A stretch of 64,000 bases of DNA from Xestospongia muta (lineage: Eukaryota; Porifera; Demospongiae; Haplosclerida; Petrosiidae): the NCBI GenBank assembly GCA_963693285.1, contig OY848919.1, positions 7,001,461-7,065,460 of the forward strand. The letters run 5' to 3'. This document shows, in pieces, positions 23,471 to 34,667 of the stretch. Numbering within the stretch: the first letter of the stretch is position 1; each line of letters opens with the position of its first letter. Under the pieces are notes generated by a model, which was not told where the DNA came from, searched no databases, and saw only the letters and a list, made by a program, of their open reading frames with translations. Made by a program: the position numbers and the translations under genes.

Positions 23471-23486
23471 CCTGGGGAGAACCCTG
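23471..23486 (-). repeat. hAT terminal inverted repeat, right
   Basis: The exact inverted partner of 20860-20875, followed by GTTTA, which also precedes the left end. Confidence 0.93.
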
Positions 23487-25452
23487 GTTTATTATAGTAC
23501 CTGAATTACTGTGTGTGTTTTCATTTTGCCCAAATGTAGTGTGTTTCTCTAATACTATGTCTTAAAGAAGTAGTGACACATCTTGATAACTTAATCATCC
23601 CCTTTTACTGTGACTACTGACTTATCAATGAGGTAATTCATCTTTATTGGAATATTCTCACAATGCAGACCAAATATGCTACACTTTGATGGTGTTTTGA
23701 AATAGATTGCCCCAGGCTGTCATGGAAAGTGCACCTTAACATCAAAATTAGGTTTAATTAATTAGGTTTATAATGTTTTGTTTTATAGAACCTGTTGAGC
23801 AAAGTTGAAACTGTAATGGGTAAGGCTAGGCTCAGATTTACATTGATAGTATAGACCTGGTTGTGGAGTTGAGTGTTTGTTATTGAGTGAAAAATGTTCC
23901 ACTGAAATATGGTAGGCATCCTTTGTGACCAAGTGATAATAGTCATTCTCTGTTTTGACCAACTGTAGATATTCCTCAGCCTTTATTAAAACTTAAAGGA
24001 CCAGTAGATATGTAACATTAATATAATGGTTTGTGATTTAAAGTAAAGTAGGCACTTATTCCTTCTAAAATCTTTGTATTACCTTTTTTTCACTTTCAGA
24101 TGTCCTGAATCTAAAGGAACTAGTGATGAGAGAGCTGCTCTTGTGCCAAATGATATTAAGGTCAGCCATAGGTTTTGTAGTAAAAAAGTCTTGGTTGAGG
24201 CTTCCTCCAGTAATAGCAAAAGTTAGGCAGCACATTGACCCCTACAATCTTCAATTGAGTCATTGTATTATATTTATATCATTGTCTTTGGAGTGTTTGA
24301 TGATAATAGCTTACAGTCATCCCTTTTGTATCCTGGAACTATATCAGGTTAAACAACTGCATTGTTTTCACTGTATCTGTCCAAGAATGTCAACAATATA
24401 TCACTCACTATCCACTTTTACCAAGCTATTTTCTGGTAACGCTTTCTTTGCCATCTCGATGTGTAGCAATGCTCTTTTCATAGTAATACCTTTTTAGAGC
24501 CTTGTATGTTTGGTGTTGATATCATGCAAAAACAAAAGATTTGTAAACAGACGCATCATCCTTAATGTTGAAATGTAGAGTACTGACATTTATGACTTGG
24601 GAGAAATAGTAGTCTTATGTCAGTACGTTGGTCATAACTGCTATTTGAATAATGACAACCAAGTCTAATTTTTTTATGTCAGCTCCAAAATACCTACACT
24701 TATAGCTCATGTATTTTTGAGAAGTGATGGTTGTACAGTGCTGTACATGTTGTTGTTTGTGCCCAAGTACACCCATTTGTAACAAATCATTGTATTTTTA
24801 GTTCATTGTGTAAGTCGAAAGCAACATTAGATTGTATAATAACTGTAGAATCAAAAATATCTTTCATTTTGAGTTGTTAGTAAAAGATAACTGTTGGAAT
24901 GTTTTGCTGAGGTGGTCTGAGTGTTCTAACCATCTTTATTACTTCCTATCAACAGACAAGAATGTTTGCATTCACAATATAGTTTGTAATGTGTGGGATA
25001 ATTATGTTTAATATTTCTTAACAGCTTCAAACATCTTACCCATTGTATGATATTAAATCTTGGCCTAATGAGTCAACTGCATTGCACATGTGTTTTCAAT
25101 TTCTGCTTGTGAGCTACCACATACTTGGTTACACTTAACTTTTAAAACAAACTCCATTAAACTTATTCCACTAATGACTATATTGTAGTGAGTTGACTCA
25201 TCAACCTCTTCAATATTTTATTCCATATTTACCTCATAATTGTTTTTCTAAATCATAAATACTAGACACAGATTGTATCTAGTTGTTAGTGAAAAATCAC
25301 TTGTGTTCATTGTTATCAACAGTTCACTTCCAATCAGTACTTCATCACCAACTAAAGCTAGGTTTTGTTGCTATTGTTGCATCAAATTTTCAATACATAC
25401 TCTCTAGAACAGCTTATCTCAGAATCTAGGTCAACCAGTTTTGAATGATATT
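23487..25452. other. Non-coding, one exon-like stretch
   Basis: At about 24102 a strong pyrimidine tract (tttcactttcag) precedes a short frame reading PESKGTSDERAALVPNDIK, followed directly by a GT at about 24160. It may be an exon of a host gene lying across this interval. I found no partner exon or family. The 124-aa frame at 24123-24497 is in a different register and looks like chance. Confidence 0.3.
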
Positions 25453-25679
25453 TAGTGTTGAAACGAATAGTTAATCAATTGGTCTTCTCAAAAAACTCCA
25501 AGATTGGAGTTCTCAAAGATTTGGACATTTTTAACACTTAAATCATACAGCTGCACTCATATTATATGTGTATGGGTGTGGTAGGCAGGTGTGACCAAAT
25601 ATTTGTGAGTGAATTTTAATATTCGAATACTTTCAACACAAATGAATATTGGAATAATGCGCTATTCGTTTCAATACTA
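25453..25679. mobile_element. Non-autonomous hAT element (MITE)
   Basis: The 227-bp element has 18-bp inverted ends (TAGTGTTGAAACGAATAG at 25453-25470 and its inverted copy at 25662-25679, one mismatch). An 8-bp flanking duplication ATGATATT/ATGATATC (25445-25452, 25680-25687) has one mismatch. It carries no gene. TIR and duplication length fit hAT. Its ends differ from the hAT at 20860, so it was moved by another family member. Confidence 0.88.
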
Positions 25680-26540
25680 ATGATATCATAATCATAAATC
25701 GTTATTTATCATTCATTTTTCAAAAAAATAAGTACAAATTTTAGCACAGCACATACTAATTCATCTACACAGATTATTTGAAATAAAAGGCAACTTCATA
25801 TGAGTTTCGAATTTACTCCTTTAACAAGCAATTGATTAAACCATCCTCTTTTCTTTTCCCTTTGCATTGACAAAGTCCCCCATTTCCTTTCCATTATATA
25901 GTTTGTCAACGAGTATTAAATTCCACAATTAAAAGTAAGCATCTCCTCTTACATTTGTCTCATGCACTGTTTGTGTTATGACATGGTTGACCTACCTTTG
26001 GTGTTTAGTATTGCACATGGGCAATTTTTGGGTCCATTGATATGATAGAGCAGTTCTTTCTTAGTCAAAATTTCTGTCTAATAAAAAGAATAACAAGTAC
26101 ATATATTATTCAAAATACATAAAATGTTAATATAACTAACATTAGATGAAATTACATTTCTTGCTATTTAGCAGTACATTCAGTTTCGATTATTTTCCCA
26201 TCTTCAGTTGCCCTAAGACCAAACTGCTGCCACACAGACCTTTTTGTGTTTTTCTTTTTGATGATAGACACAAATCCACTCTCTACATCAGTCATTTTGT
26301 TCTGAGCTCACATGTGAAAATCAATAATAATGATAATAATAATAATAAAATAATCGATAATTTCAATAATCGTATGTGTAAGTATTACCTTGATTAGTTC
26401 ATTATGGATGCTACATATTGCAGTTAAATCGCCGAACCATTTAATCACCCATCATTAATTATTAGTACATAAAATAATTAAATTCAAAAATAGAAATGGC
26501 AGAGAGAGGTGCATACACTAGAGATGAGGTACTGTGTATG
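25680..26540. other. Non-coding, short AT-rich simple repeat
   Basis: An (AAT)n tract lies at about 26327-26348. No gene is supported; the open frame at 26146-26397 runs through the simple repeat. Confidence 0.5.
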
Positions 26541-28027
26541 ACAGGGTTTTCAATAAGAATATACTCATTGAGCCAATTTGGCCCAAAGTAATGCTTTACT
26601 TGTACCAAAATTATCTTTTTCTATGCCAACTGATTGTCTTAAAATTTTTTGTCTAAAAAATTCTAAAATTTCAACATTACAGTCAATTAATCAATCATTA
26701 TAAGAGATAGTAGAGTCATTGGTATTGGTCAGAGTCATCAGAATCAGATGGTTTAGAAACAACATAGCTATGCTTCTTGTTGTCTAACCAATTTACATAA
26801 GTTTGATGAAAAGTAAAAAATTCAATACTAGGAGCATTTGGTCTCATACAAATCAATTGATTGAGATGAACAGAGCCAAGGCGATTTCTACATTTGTTTT
26901 TTATAGCATTTTGAATGAAAAACCTCTTTCAACCTGTGCTGTGCTTGCTGGATAAGTTAGAATAATTTCTGCAAAGATTGACAGAGAAGGATACCTAATT
27001 TTCATTCCATCATCAACTGCCAACTTGAGAGCAAATGTCTGCAATCTTTCTGTTTTGAAGTTAGCACTCATACACTGCTTCAGCTTGTCCCACCCAACTG
27101 GCATTCATTATGGTCCACAAAACTTGAATAATGTATTGCCAGTTTATCTAATTCATCTTCACCATAACTGCTTAATTTTACACCTTCAGGTAGGTTTCTA
27201 GGGTCAAATATTTTGACTGCCTCAACTATTTTTTGTTGTGTGGATGGGAATCGTGCCACTAAGTTGCTGACAATGGAAGTTATAAAAACCAATACAGTCC
27301 CTCTGAAGACAGGTCATAACATCATCACTGGAACTCACTACATTTATTTATTGAAAACTCTCACCTAAATAATGACTACGTAGTGCCTCCAATACTTGAG
27401 TGATTTACTGATGAGCATCACAGTGATGATACGAGAGTATTTGAAAAGTTTTATTTAACTGCCCAAGAGTACTCAAGACATTAAACAAAAAATGTAGAAA
27501 TACTACAAATCTATAACTTTTTAACTGATTCACCAAACCTGCTGCTACTACATCACTAGTACTTAGCTCTTCAAATTCACCAAGATGTCGTATGTTGTAT
27601 GTCGTACTTCTTGACCAGCACAACAAAAATATGCTTAAGATTTGCTGTCCGCAAGCTACAATGAGAGAAATGAGAGTATACAGCCTTTACAGTGTTCTCC
27701 AATTGAACAAAATAGTCAACTGATTTGTAGGTTCCTCCAGCAGCTATGAGCAACACAATGATATTCTATGAGATGAGTACACATTGCTTTTAGCTTCACA
27801 TGGACACCATTGTTGCAACACAACATTACAGGTGCACCATCACTTGTAAACATTATCATTTTTTTCAAATGTGTGATCATGATGACTATTTGATGGAACA
27901 CTTTGAACCTAGCAGTGATGACAAACTTGGGTTTAATAGTAATGTTGAAGAATACGAGATTTTTAAAAAATACACATACCTTAAAAAAATTGCTACTCTT
28001 GTAAGTGATGACATTCAAGATGACCAT
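26541..28027 (-). pseudogene. Degenerate hAT transposase
   Basis: Broken pieces read on the minus strand. Near 27830-27740 lie TSDGAPVM (second catalytic Asp) and EYHCVAH. Near 27290-27080 is a FDPRNLPEGV segment. Near 26960 is the dimerisation start YPASTAQVERGF (Glu of the triad), with the rest of that domain in another frame down to a stop near 26712. The N-terminus and first catalytic Asp are not visible. At 26541 the sequence CAGGGTTTTC resembles a hAT terminus and may be the 3' end of the element. It is of the same broad branch as the intact 709-aa gene but clearly a different family. Confidence 0.8.
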
Positions 28028-28319
28028 GACCTCTTCTTACGATTATTTTGAGAAAAGGAAACTTCAAACAATGATATGACATCTACTAACTATTTATCTA
28101 ACCTCTCCACTGTAAAAAGGTAGACATAAAACATCATATAATTATCCTTACTACATGTAACAGTGATGATCTCAAGTGGATAGACATACTAGAACCTATT
28201 AGTATTAACAAGTTCTGTGAATGTGTTAGTCCAAATAATCCCTTACATTCAAAACCAGTAAATTGTTTTTCATGTAAGAGATAATACAGACAGTCGTTTA
28301 CAAGACCAACTGCTATGCT

Positions 28320-29480
28320 AAACTTTGTATGGGAAAAGAAAGATTTGCTAAATGGGACAAACTAACCAGGCGAGTTGGAGGCATAATTTGGCTTCATGAT
28401 TTCATGGGCTTAGTCCCACTGCTATCATATCATGACTACTGGAAGAAGGATGAATTTCTTCATTACAATCCAGTTGGCAATCCAATATCATGAGATCAAT
28501 TTCTTTGATATATCACAGTGTCTTCATTTACTCAACAACTCCACACTTTTACCCCCAGATAATAAAAACTATGACAGATTATATAAGGTTTCATCAATCA
28601 CAGAGAATTTATGTGATAAGTCCCAACATCTGTATGACCCACACTTTCATTTTAATTGCAATATTGATGAGGCAATGGTCCCTTATAAAGTTTATTTCTC
28701 AATGAAGCAATACATACCTCAAAAACTAACCAAAGGGTGATTTAAAATTATGAATGCGAGCTGATTCCCGCCAATGGGTATGTATTTGAGCTTCAAACGT
28801 ATGTAACAAAGAAAAAGGAGATCATCAGAGTGTAAAGTAGGAGAACGGGTTATAAAAGACCTGATGAGAAAACTAAAATGTAAAAGTGATCATTGTTTCT
28901 GTGATAACTTTCCCCAGTTTCTCAATCTTCAGAGATATGTTAGCTGATGGTTTGTATGCACATGGTACTGTAAGAACACATTGTGAAGGCTTACATAGCA
29001 ATCTTAAACAGCATATTATATATAATCAATTAGAGAGAAGAGAGATCATCACCTTACAATGTGTACACCAACCTAATGTGATTGCTACAATCTGACAGGA
29101 CACAAAACTTGACACAGCAATTTCAACAAATGCTCAATCACTTCCTCACTATGAGGTAACTAGAAGAACAAAAACAGGAGAAAAGGAAATTTTCATGCCC
29201 TCAAATATTACATTATATAATCAGTATATGGGTGGTGTTGTCAGAAACAATCAACTGCGCCAATATTACCACATAGAACGTAAATGTTGAAAGAACTGTG
29301 AGTGCTTTTTCTGGTTCATCATGGATGTGGGAGTTATCATTTCTTTAATTCTAGCCAAAGAATACACTGACCTTTCATTAAACCATGTGAAGATTTTCGT
29401 TTCCAACTTGCAAAAGATTTGATTGGTGACTTCAGTAAAATTTACAGAAAAGCATATATTTGTTAGAAACCGTTGAAGAG
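28320..29480 (+). pseudogene. Degenerate piggyBac transposase
   Basis: Readable islands are SQCLHLLNNSTLLPPDN near 28525, a strongly conserved LYDPHFHFNCNIDEAMVPYK near 28630-28690 (first Asp), FCDNFPQF near 28898 (second Asp) and QYMGGVVRNNQLRQYY near 29220-29270. In the last, the usual Asp of the GVD motif is Val, so the third catalytic residue is lost. Several stops and frameshifts separate them. It abuts the degenerate hAT on its left. No TTAA-bounded ends were identified. Confidence 0.85.
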
Positions 29481-30034
29481 CCAGTATAAAGGAAGTACTA
29501 ATCTCCTTTCTCAGTCAACTTATTACTAAGATCATAAAAATTATTTTCATCACCGAAAATATTATCATGTTCAATGATGAAAAATGCCCATACCATGATA
29601 AGCAATGATAAGAACTGGAGCAACTACTGGTTGAAGTATCAAACCTACACATTAAATAAAATTAAACATTAAAATAAAACTTTTTAGCATACTATTATCT
29701 GATTTCTTTCTTTATTTGATAAAAGTACCTCCACTGTCACTTTCCTATCTAGCAGTAGCTTTTGAGCTTTGTATCACAGAGAGTAGTCTGGTGGAATATG
29801 GTACAGCACAAAATACATTACTTTCTAGCTATTTTGTTACTAGTCTTCGATAAGCTATTAACTAGTGATATATAATGATCTCTATCACAACATAGCTATG
29901 ATAACATAAGACTTATCCATGTTGGTAATATTATTACCTTGTCAAAATGTTTAAGGAAAGGATAATCCAATAAAATGCTGTGGAGGTCTTTACTTCTCGT
30001 AAAATATCATTGCTTTGAAATGGAAATGCCATCT
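29481..30034. other. Non-coding, nothing recognised
   Basis: AT-rich DNA between the piggyBac remnant and the Tigger copy. Neither inverted ends nor open frames could be supported. Confidence 0.5.
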
Positions 30035-30883
30035 TCATAAGGGTTTGCTAACTGTAGGATTTGGTTTGCTTTCTAATATAACATTGTTCCTATGAAAAGA
30101 TGTATCATCCTCTCCTTGTGGTATAGGAATGAACTTTAGCAATGACATTGTTTGTAGAGGTTGTATCTGTTTCATTACTCCAATTTCACCAACAGCATTG
30201 ATCTTACTGCTAATGTCTAAGTTCTCTAAATCTCTGGAAATCAAGATCATTATGACTATTAATGTATTCATCAGCAGAACATTTCTCTTTTTCTCCCATT
30301 ACTAGTCTGTTCACCAAAGCTTCAACTTCTTCATACTCATTTGCTTGCTCATCAAGGTCTGCAAAAGATCATTGTCTTCAAAACATGAAGTAACAGTTCC
30401 GTCATCACATGTAATGCCACCTTTTTTGAAACACTTTCGAATTGTCTTTTCTTGAACTTTATCCGAACCCTGTGAGCAATCCCCCTAATTGCAATAATGA
30501 TATTGACAGAGCTAGCCACTTCTGAACCTGTTTTGTACTCATCAATTTTAGACAACATGTACTTTAGTAATGATTTATGATAGTAATTTTTAAAAAATTT
30601 TCATAATCCCAAGATCTAAAGGTTGTAATTTTGATGTGGTATTTACGGGCAACCATCTAACTTTAATATTTCTATATTGTCCTTCAATATCAGGTGGATG
30701 ACAGAGAGCATTATACAGAAATAATCCAACTGACTGAGACTTTCCTAGCAAGTGGTGATTGGTTTTTGCTAAAACTTCATGAAAAATTTCACCAGACATC
30801 CACGCATTTGGTTGGTCAAAATACTGCACTGGATGTTGACTCTTAACAATTCCTTTAAAACAACCTGCCCAAAGCTCTTCCAA
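30035..30883 (-). pseudogene. Pogo/Tigger transposase fragment (DDE_1), copy 1
   Basis: Minus-strand pieces read: a segment with MSGEIFHEVLAK; FLYNALCHPPDIEG near 30710; then a well-preserved VRWLPVNTTSKLQPLDLGIMK near 30600-30655 continuing to MLSKIDEYKTGSEVASSVN near 30500-30560; and an acidic tail to 30035. The LQPLDLGI block is diagnostic of Tigger/pogo DDE_1 transposases, which cut and paste at TA. The catalytic Asp expected before N-A is Tyr here (copy 2 at 34560 keeps Asp). The N-terminal DNA-binding half is missing, being replaced at 30883 by unrelated HIRAN-like sequence. Confidence 0.85.
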
Positions 30884-31287
30884 GTTGGAAAACTTCTTCG
30901 TATATTATGGGCTACCATGCCTACATTGATATTTGGACACCATCTGTTGTTGATTGTTTACTACTCATGCAAGAGGAAACAAACGTCCATGATAAGTATG
31001 CCATTGCTGTCGTATTGCCAAATAAAACTGTTGTTGGCCATATACCGTATGATTTGGCACCGATATTTTCCCAGTTCCTCAGAAAAGGCTTCAATAAAAA
31101 TACAGTTAAAGTAACGGGTGAAAAAGTGAATTGTGTAGCTGGATATAGGCAAGAAATACCATGTGTTTACATGCTATATGGTCCTACAGCATACACTGAA
31201 AGAGTGCATGAAAAGTATCTTGTGAGAAAGAAACATTGGTCTGTGATGTGTCACTACCATGTCCTTGATTTATGTTTTTTAGCTTGA
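30880..31287 (+). CDS. HIRAN-like domain protein, probably partial
   Basis: The open frame from ATG 30907 (126 aa) has the order of motifs of the HIRAN-like DNA-binding fold: GYHAYIDIW at the start, EETNVHDKYAIAVV, then VGHIPYDLAPIFSQFL, VKVTGEK and EIPCVYMLYG. HIRAN modules bind DNA ends in some helicases, and stand-alone versions are spread in invertebrate genomes. The role here is unknown. It is flanked by Tigger sequence on both sides (transposase fragment to the left, terminal sequence at 31382-31571). The frame after residue about 95 has no recognisable domain. A first exon may lie upstream but is not seen. Confidence 0.55.
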   Translation, partial: PSWKTSSYIMGYHAYIDIWTPSVVDCLLLMQEETNVHDKYAIAVVLPNKTVVGHIPYDLAPIFSQFLRKGFNKNTVKVTGEKVNCVAGYRQEIPCVYMLYGPTAYTERVHEKYLVRKKHWSVMCHYHVLDLCFLA

Positions 31288-31381
31288 GTCAAGGAGTTAT
31301 TTATTATCATTAATAGTCAATGAGTTGTGATTTAACTATAACATATGCACATGTATAATTATATACTTGAGCTTCACCAAC

Positions 31382-31571
31382 ACATGCCCGTTAAATGGAG
31401 GTGTGGTTTGTATATCATTGTCATAATGGGGAACTACGCTTTCACTGTTAACAATTATATAGAGTGACTGTTCCAAGGAGGTTAGTAAAGCACGTGAATA
31501 GTGGTCAATTCAATCCATGAGTTCAATTTGTCCATTAAAGCAGAGGTATCCATTGCAGGGAGTGTCTGTAA
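31382..31571. repeat. Tigger-type terminal region
   Basis: Near the right edge a series of variants of the phrase gt(c/g)t(c/g)ca/gtta-agagagg ends in GGTTCCACTG followed by TA (31562-31573). Inverted, this gives CAGTGGAACC, a start typical of pogo/Tigger elements, beside the expected TA target. The same end recurs at 34982-34991. No matching left end was found for this copy. Confidence 0.55.
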
Positions 31572-31669
31572 GAGAGGTTCCACTGTATATCTGTATTTCA
31601 GAAGCTATCAATCTTTCATCATCATTTACCTATTATAAGATATAATTATAGAAGGTAGTTTCCTTACAG

Positions 31670-31960
31670 AAATTATGCTAGTTGCCATGCTATCTACCCC
31701 TTTTGGTGATTGCAAATCTAGACTATGTGTAACTACAGCCTTCACTTTGTCTTTATCATTTAACTCATTGCCATCCTCTTAATCTATAAACGTATCCTAT
31801 TCCTTGTCAAACTTCTGAAAGAAAGCCTTAGCAGTGATATCATCTGTCAAGTTAAAAATATCTCTTCATGTAATGGACATCATTTCTTCATTTCTTTCAA
31901 GTATATTGAAAATTTTATGTCGTTCAAAGTAGAGTAAGACACACTTAGCCATGAGTAAAC
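31670..31960 (-). pseudogene. PB1-like remnant of TE-associated gene
   Basis: On the minus strand, about 31862 to 31715 reads DIFNLTDDITAKAFFQKFDKE, then after a stop DTFID, a second stop, and NELNDKDKVKAVVTHSLD. This aligns by eye with the N-terminus of the frame at 59143 (KLFNYQGN...FQKFNTDW...NRDKLKVIITP). It is therefore a third, older copy of that gene family. Two in-frame stops make it dead. PB1 (ubiquitin-like interaction domain) is my structural guess. Confidence 0.6.
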
Positions 31961-33689
31961 TATTAACTGATAAAAATTAATGATAATTGTAACAAAATGA
32001 ACTAACCTGATAGAGATGACAAAGAGTGATAACTTAAAGCGAGTAACAAAGATTTTAAGTTAGTGTGTAAGAAAATGCTGATAATCAAAATGACTCGGTG
32101 ATGGAGACTGACGGCCACCATTCATCTGGACATGTGTGATCATGTCTGCTGCTAAAATTATAGTGGGCATTGCCCACAAATGCCTAGTATGTGCCATAAT
32201 GTTAGTAGGCACTTTGATCATTTTTACTGTGTAGTGTGTATGTAAAGATATTTGGTTTGATAAACTATGAAACAGTCATGTAGAGGTGTATACTACAATC
32301 TTGACTATACCATTGAGTATCTTTTTTTATCTTCTTAAAGGTGTAGCAGTAGTGACACTGGTAACGTTTATTGTTTGGTTTCTGTGAAAACTAAATATTG
32401 CTGGTATTATATAAGGACAACCAACATGTTTTTGACTATTGTATGAACCAATGTGTTGAGTTGTAAGATTGTGATGAAAGTCTCATGTTGTGAAATGACA
32501 GTTCAGAAAGAAGACAGTGACAAATGTTAAGCATTTCTGATAGCTACATCTATGCTAAAGTAGGCAATCTATACATAGCATACCGCCCACGAGCTCTAAT
32601 ACTGTAGTGCTGTCTCAGTTGATCATTTTCATCAAAACCACCGATATTTCGATTGTACTTAGGTGTAAGCCCTGGACATTGAATGAGCTGTCTCTCACCA
32701 TTTTTTGCTTTTTTACCACAACTATTTCATTTGGTTAAGAATTGGTTGAAATAGCTGTAAAGATTTTTGCCACAGTGCGATTACTAAGTTTCCACTCTGT
32801 AGTATATGTTCTCTCCTTTTTTTGAAATTTTTTAAATGTGATTTGAACTGCTCTAGAAAAAAAAAATTCCTGTCAGAGCATATAGTTCCACTGGCATAGA
32901 TTTTGTTATCTAACAGATATTGAAACAGTGAAATGTTAGCAACAAATTAAACTGACAATCATAATTGCAAGGAATACATGTAGCTATTTCAGAATCAATA
33001 AAAGAGAGTGAGACATTGACTAGATCAATTATTGTCATAATGTTTCAAGAAATGGCATTCATTGTACAGTGTTTTGGCTTTGAACATGTTAAAAGGAAAG
33101 AGATATAAGACACATAAGCAATGCTTATCTAGTCCTAGGACTGACATTTTTAATCTCAGGCCATTTTTTTTTTTAAAAATAGTCCTAGGACAAGTTTTCC
33201 ATGAGAAATTAGTCCTACCTTGAAAAAAATGGTCCATCACAGGGTCCAAACATTTCAGTCCTCAGACTGGAGTTTTTGACAATATGTCTTTAAAAATATG
33301 ATACTAGCTTCACAAGATGCAATCTTTATAAGACTGACCTGCTACAACTATTATAATAAATCATTATAATTAGAGTTGTACTGATATGAAATTTTACTTA
33401 TCTACTGATAAACTGATGTTAACATGAATAATGATCTGATATATTTTGCCAATACTGATATTTTTAAATTTTAAAAAAAGTCTATTATATTTGAGCGAAT
33501 CACAGACAAAATCAAAAAGAACACTCACAAACATACTTAAACTAAAAAATTGTATCACAGAATTTAAATAAGTATTATAGTTTAGTAACTATAAAACTTG
33601 CAGTTATTTTTTATGAAAAGAAGTATTTCAGCCTTTTCAGGTATAAACGAGAGTGTTTCTCATCATATATATATATATATGTTGCACCT
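31961..33689. other. Non-coding with short repeated motifs
   Basis: A 12-bp palindrome AGTCCTAGGACT occurs at about 33133 and nearly repeats near 33181, 33211 and 33258. A small hairpin GTGGGCATTGCCCAC is at about 32164-32178. (TA)n is at 33666-33681. No gene is supported. Confidence 0.45.
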
Positions 33690-33900
33690 GAAAATAAATG
33701 TTCTGAAGCAACTAAAGTTGGGGGAGCGGCTTTCAGCCAACACAGCTAGGACAGGAAACTGTGTTGCATTTTGTGCCCACCAGGTATAGCAATTTTGCCA
33801 GTGGAAGTGATTCAGCAAGATATCGTTCAATAATATTGTTTTCTGCTTCATTAAGACTAGTTGTTCCAGTATTTCATTAAAACTTTCCCAAATGGCTCTA
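33690..33900 (-). pseudogene. hAT transposase C-terminal fragment
   Basis: Minus-strand islands in three frames give IIERYLAESLPLAKLLY, then TWWAQNATQFPVLAVLA, then PTLVASEHLFSGA. This is the classical hAT dimerisation block (Trp-Trp then FPxLA, then a version of the SERLFS motif). Two frameshifts separate the pieces. It is a different hAT branch from the intact element at 20860. It is too short to say more. Confidence 0.7.
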
Positions 33901-33997
33901 ACTGACTCAGTCCAAGGACACTTCAGTGAAGGTTCAGTACTTTGGTTATCCTATAATAGTAACTTCACTTTATCTTCAAGCATCTGTTTAGCTGCAC

Positions 33998-34667
33998 TTA
34001 TTTCAATAGCACCAGAAAAAAACTTATGCTTCCTTGAGTACGATCCGATTCTAAAAAGAATTTGTTGTTCCAATTTTCATTATCAAATTCGCTACATACA
34101 ATATCTTGATCAAAGTTCAAGTACATGTCAAGGTCAGGAGGATCTTTACAAACTTGTTCAATTAACTGAGTCAATTCAACCTCATTACTATCTGCTGCAC
34201 TATTGTCATCCAGATCTGTGAAGAGATCCCCTAGAGTAACAATTCCTTCGAGTATGACTTTCAAATCTTTGTCTAATATTCCAGCATTCCTGAAGCATTT
34301 CCTGGTGGTTTCTGAAGGTACATTATCTCACTATCCATCATATGACTTGTATAATGTTGACAGAATTAGCTAGTTCTGATGTAGATGTACACTTTTCTAT
34401 TTTACTTAAGATGTAGATAAGTAGCAACTTTCTATAATGCATTTTAAAAGTTTTAATTATGCCAAGATCCAAAGGCTGAAGAAGTGAGATTGTGTTAAGT
34501 GGTAAGAAAACAACACAAATATTTGTATACTTATCTTTTATATCCTCAGGATGACAACTCGCATTGTCCATAAACAAAAGTATTGATTTGTCCAAAGATA
34601 CCAAGCGAGTGTTGAGCTTGTTATCGTTTCTATGGACATCAAAAGTTTGTTGATAGATTACAGACAT
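33998..34667 (-). pseudogene. Pogo/Tigger transposase fragment, copy 2
   Basis: The frame 34667-34338 reads LLFMDNASCHPEDIK (catalytic Asp kept), then FLPLNTISLLQPLDLGIIKTFK and a C-terminal helical stretch. A second open stretch, 34264-33998, gives the acidic tail (DLFTDLDDNS...LNFDQDI). The two parts are separated by a frameshift or stop region near 34270-34330. The N-terminal CENPB-type DNA-binding part and first catalytic Asp are not visible. It is similar to copy 1 at 30035-30883 in sequence and layout. Confidence 0.85.

Larger units (their letters stand above)
20860..23486 (-). mobile_element. Full-length hAT transposon
   Basis: Perfect 16-bp inverted ends CAGGGTTCTCCCCAGG lie at 20860-20875 and 23471-23486. 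Similarity extends inward over about 40 bp, including a GGCGTA core. The direct repeat GTTTA flanks both ends (20855-20859 and 23487-23491). Usual hAT duplications are 8 bp; 5-bp groups are known. The single gene reads on the minus strand. The promoter side (23273-23470) is strikingly CpG-rich, with two copies of GCGTAGCGCTA (23382-23392, 23404-23414) and an inverted pair GCGTAAGG/CCTTACGC (23444-23451, 23455-23462). These are plausible transposase-binding subterminal motifs. Base composition differs sharply from the AT-rich surroundings. Confidence 0.93.

Noticed and set aside
24123..24497. 124-aa plus-strand open frame
   Set aside because: No motif, an unlikely composition (runs of aromatic and Ser residues) and no homologous copy in the window. 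A neighbouring exon-like stretch uses a different register.
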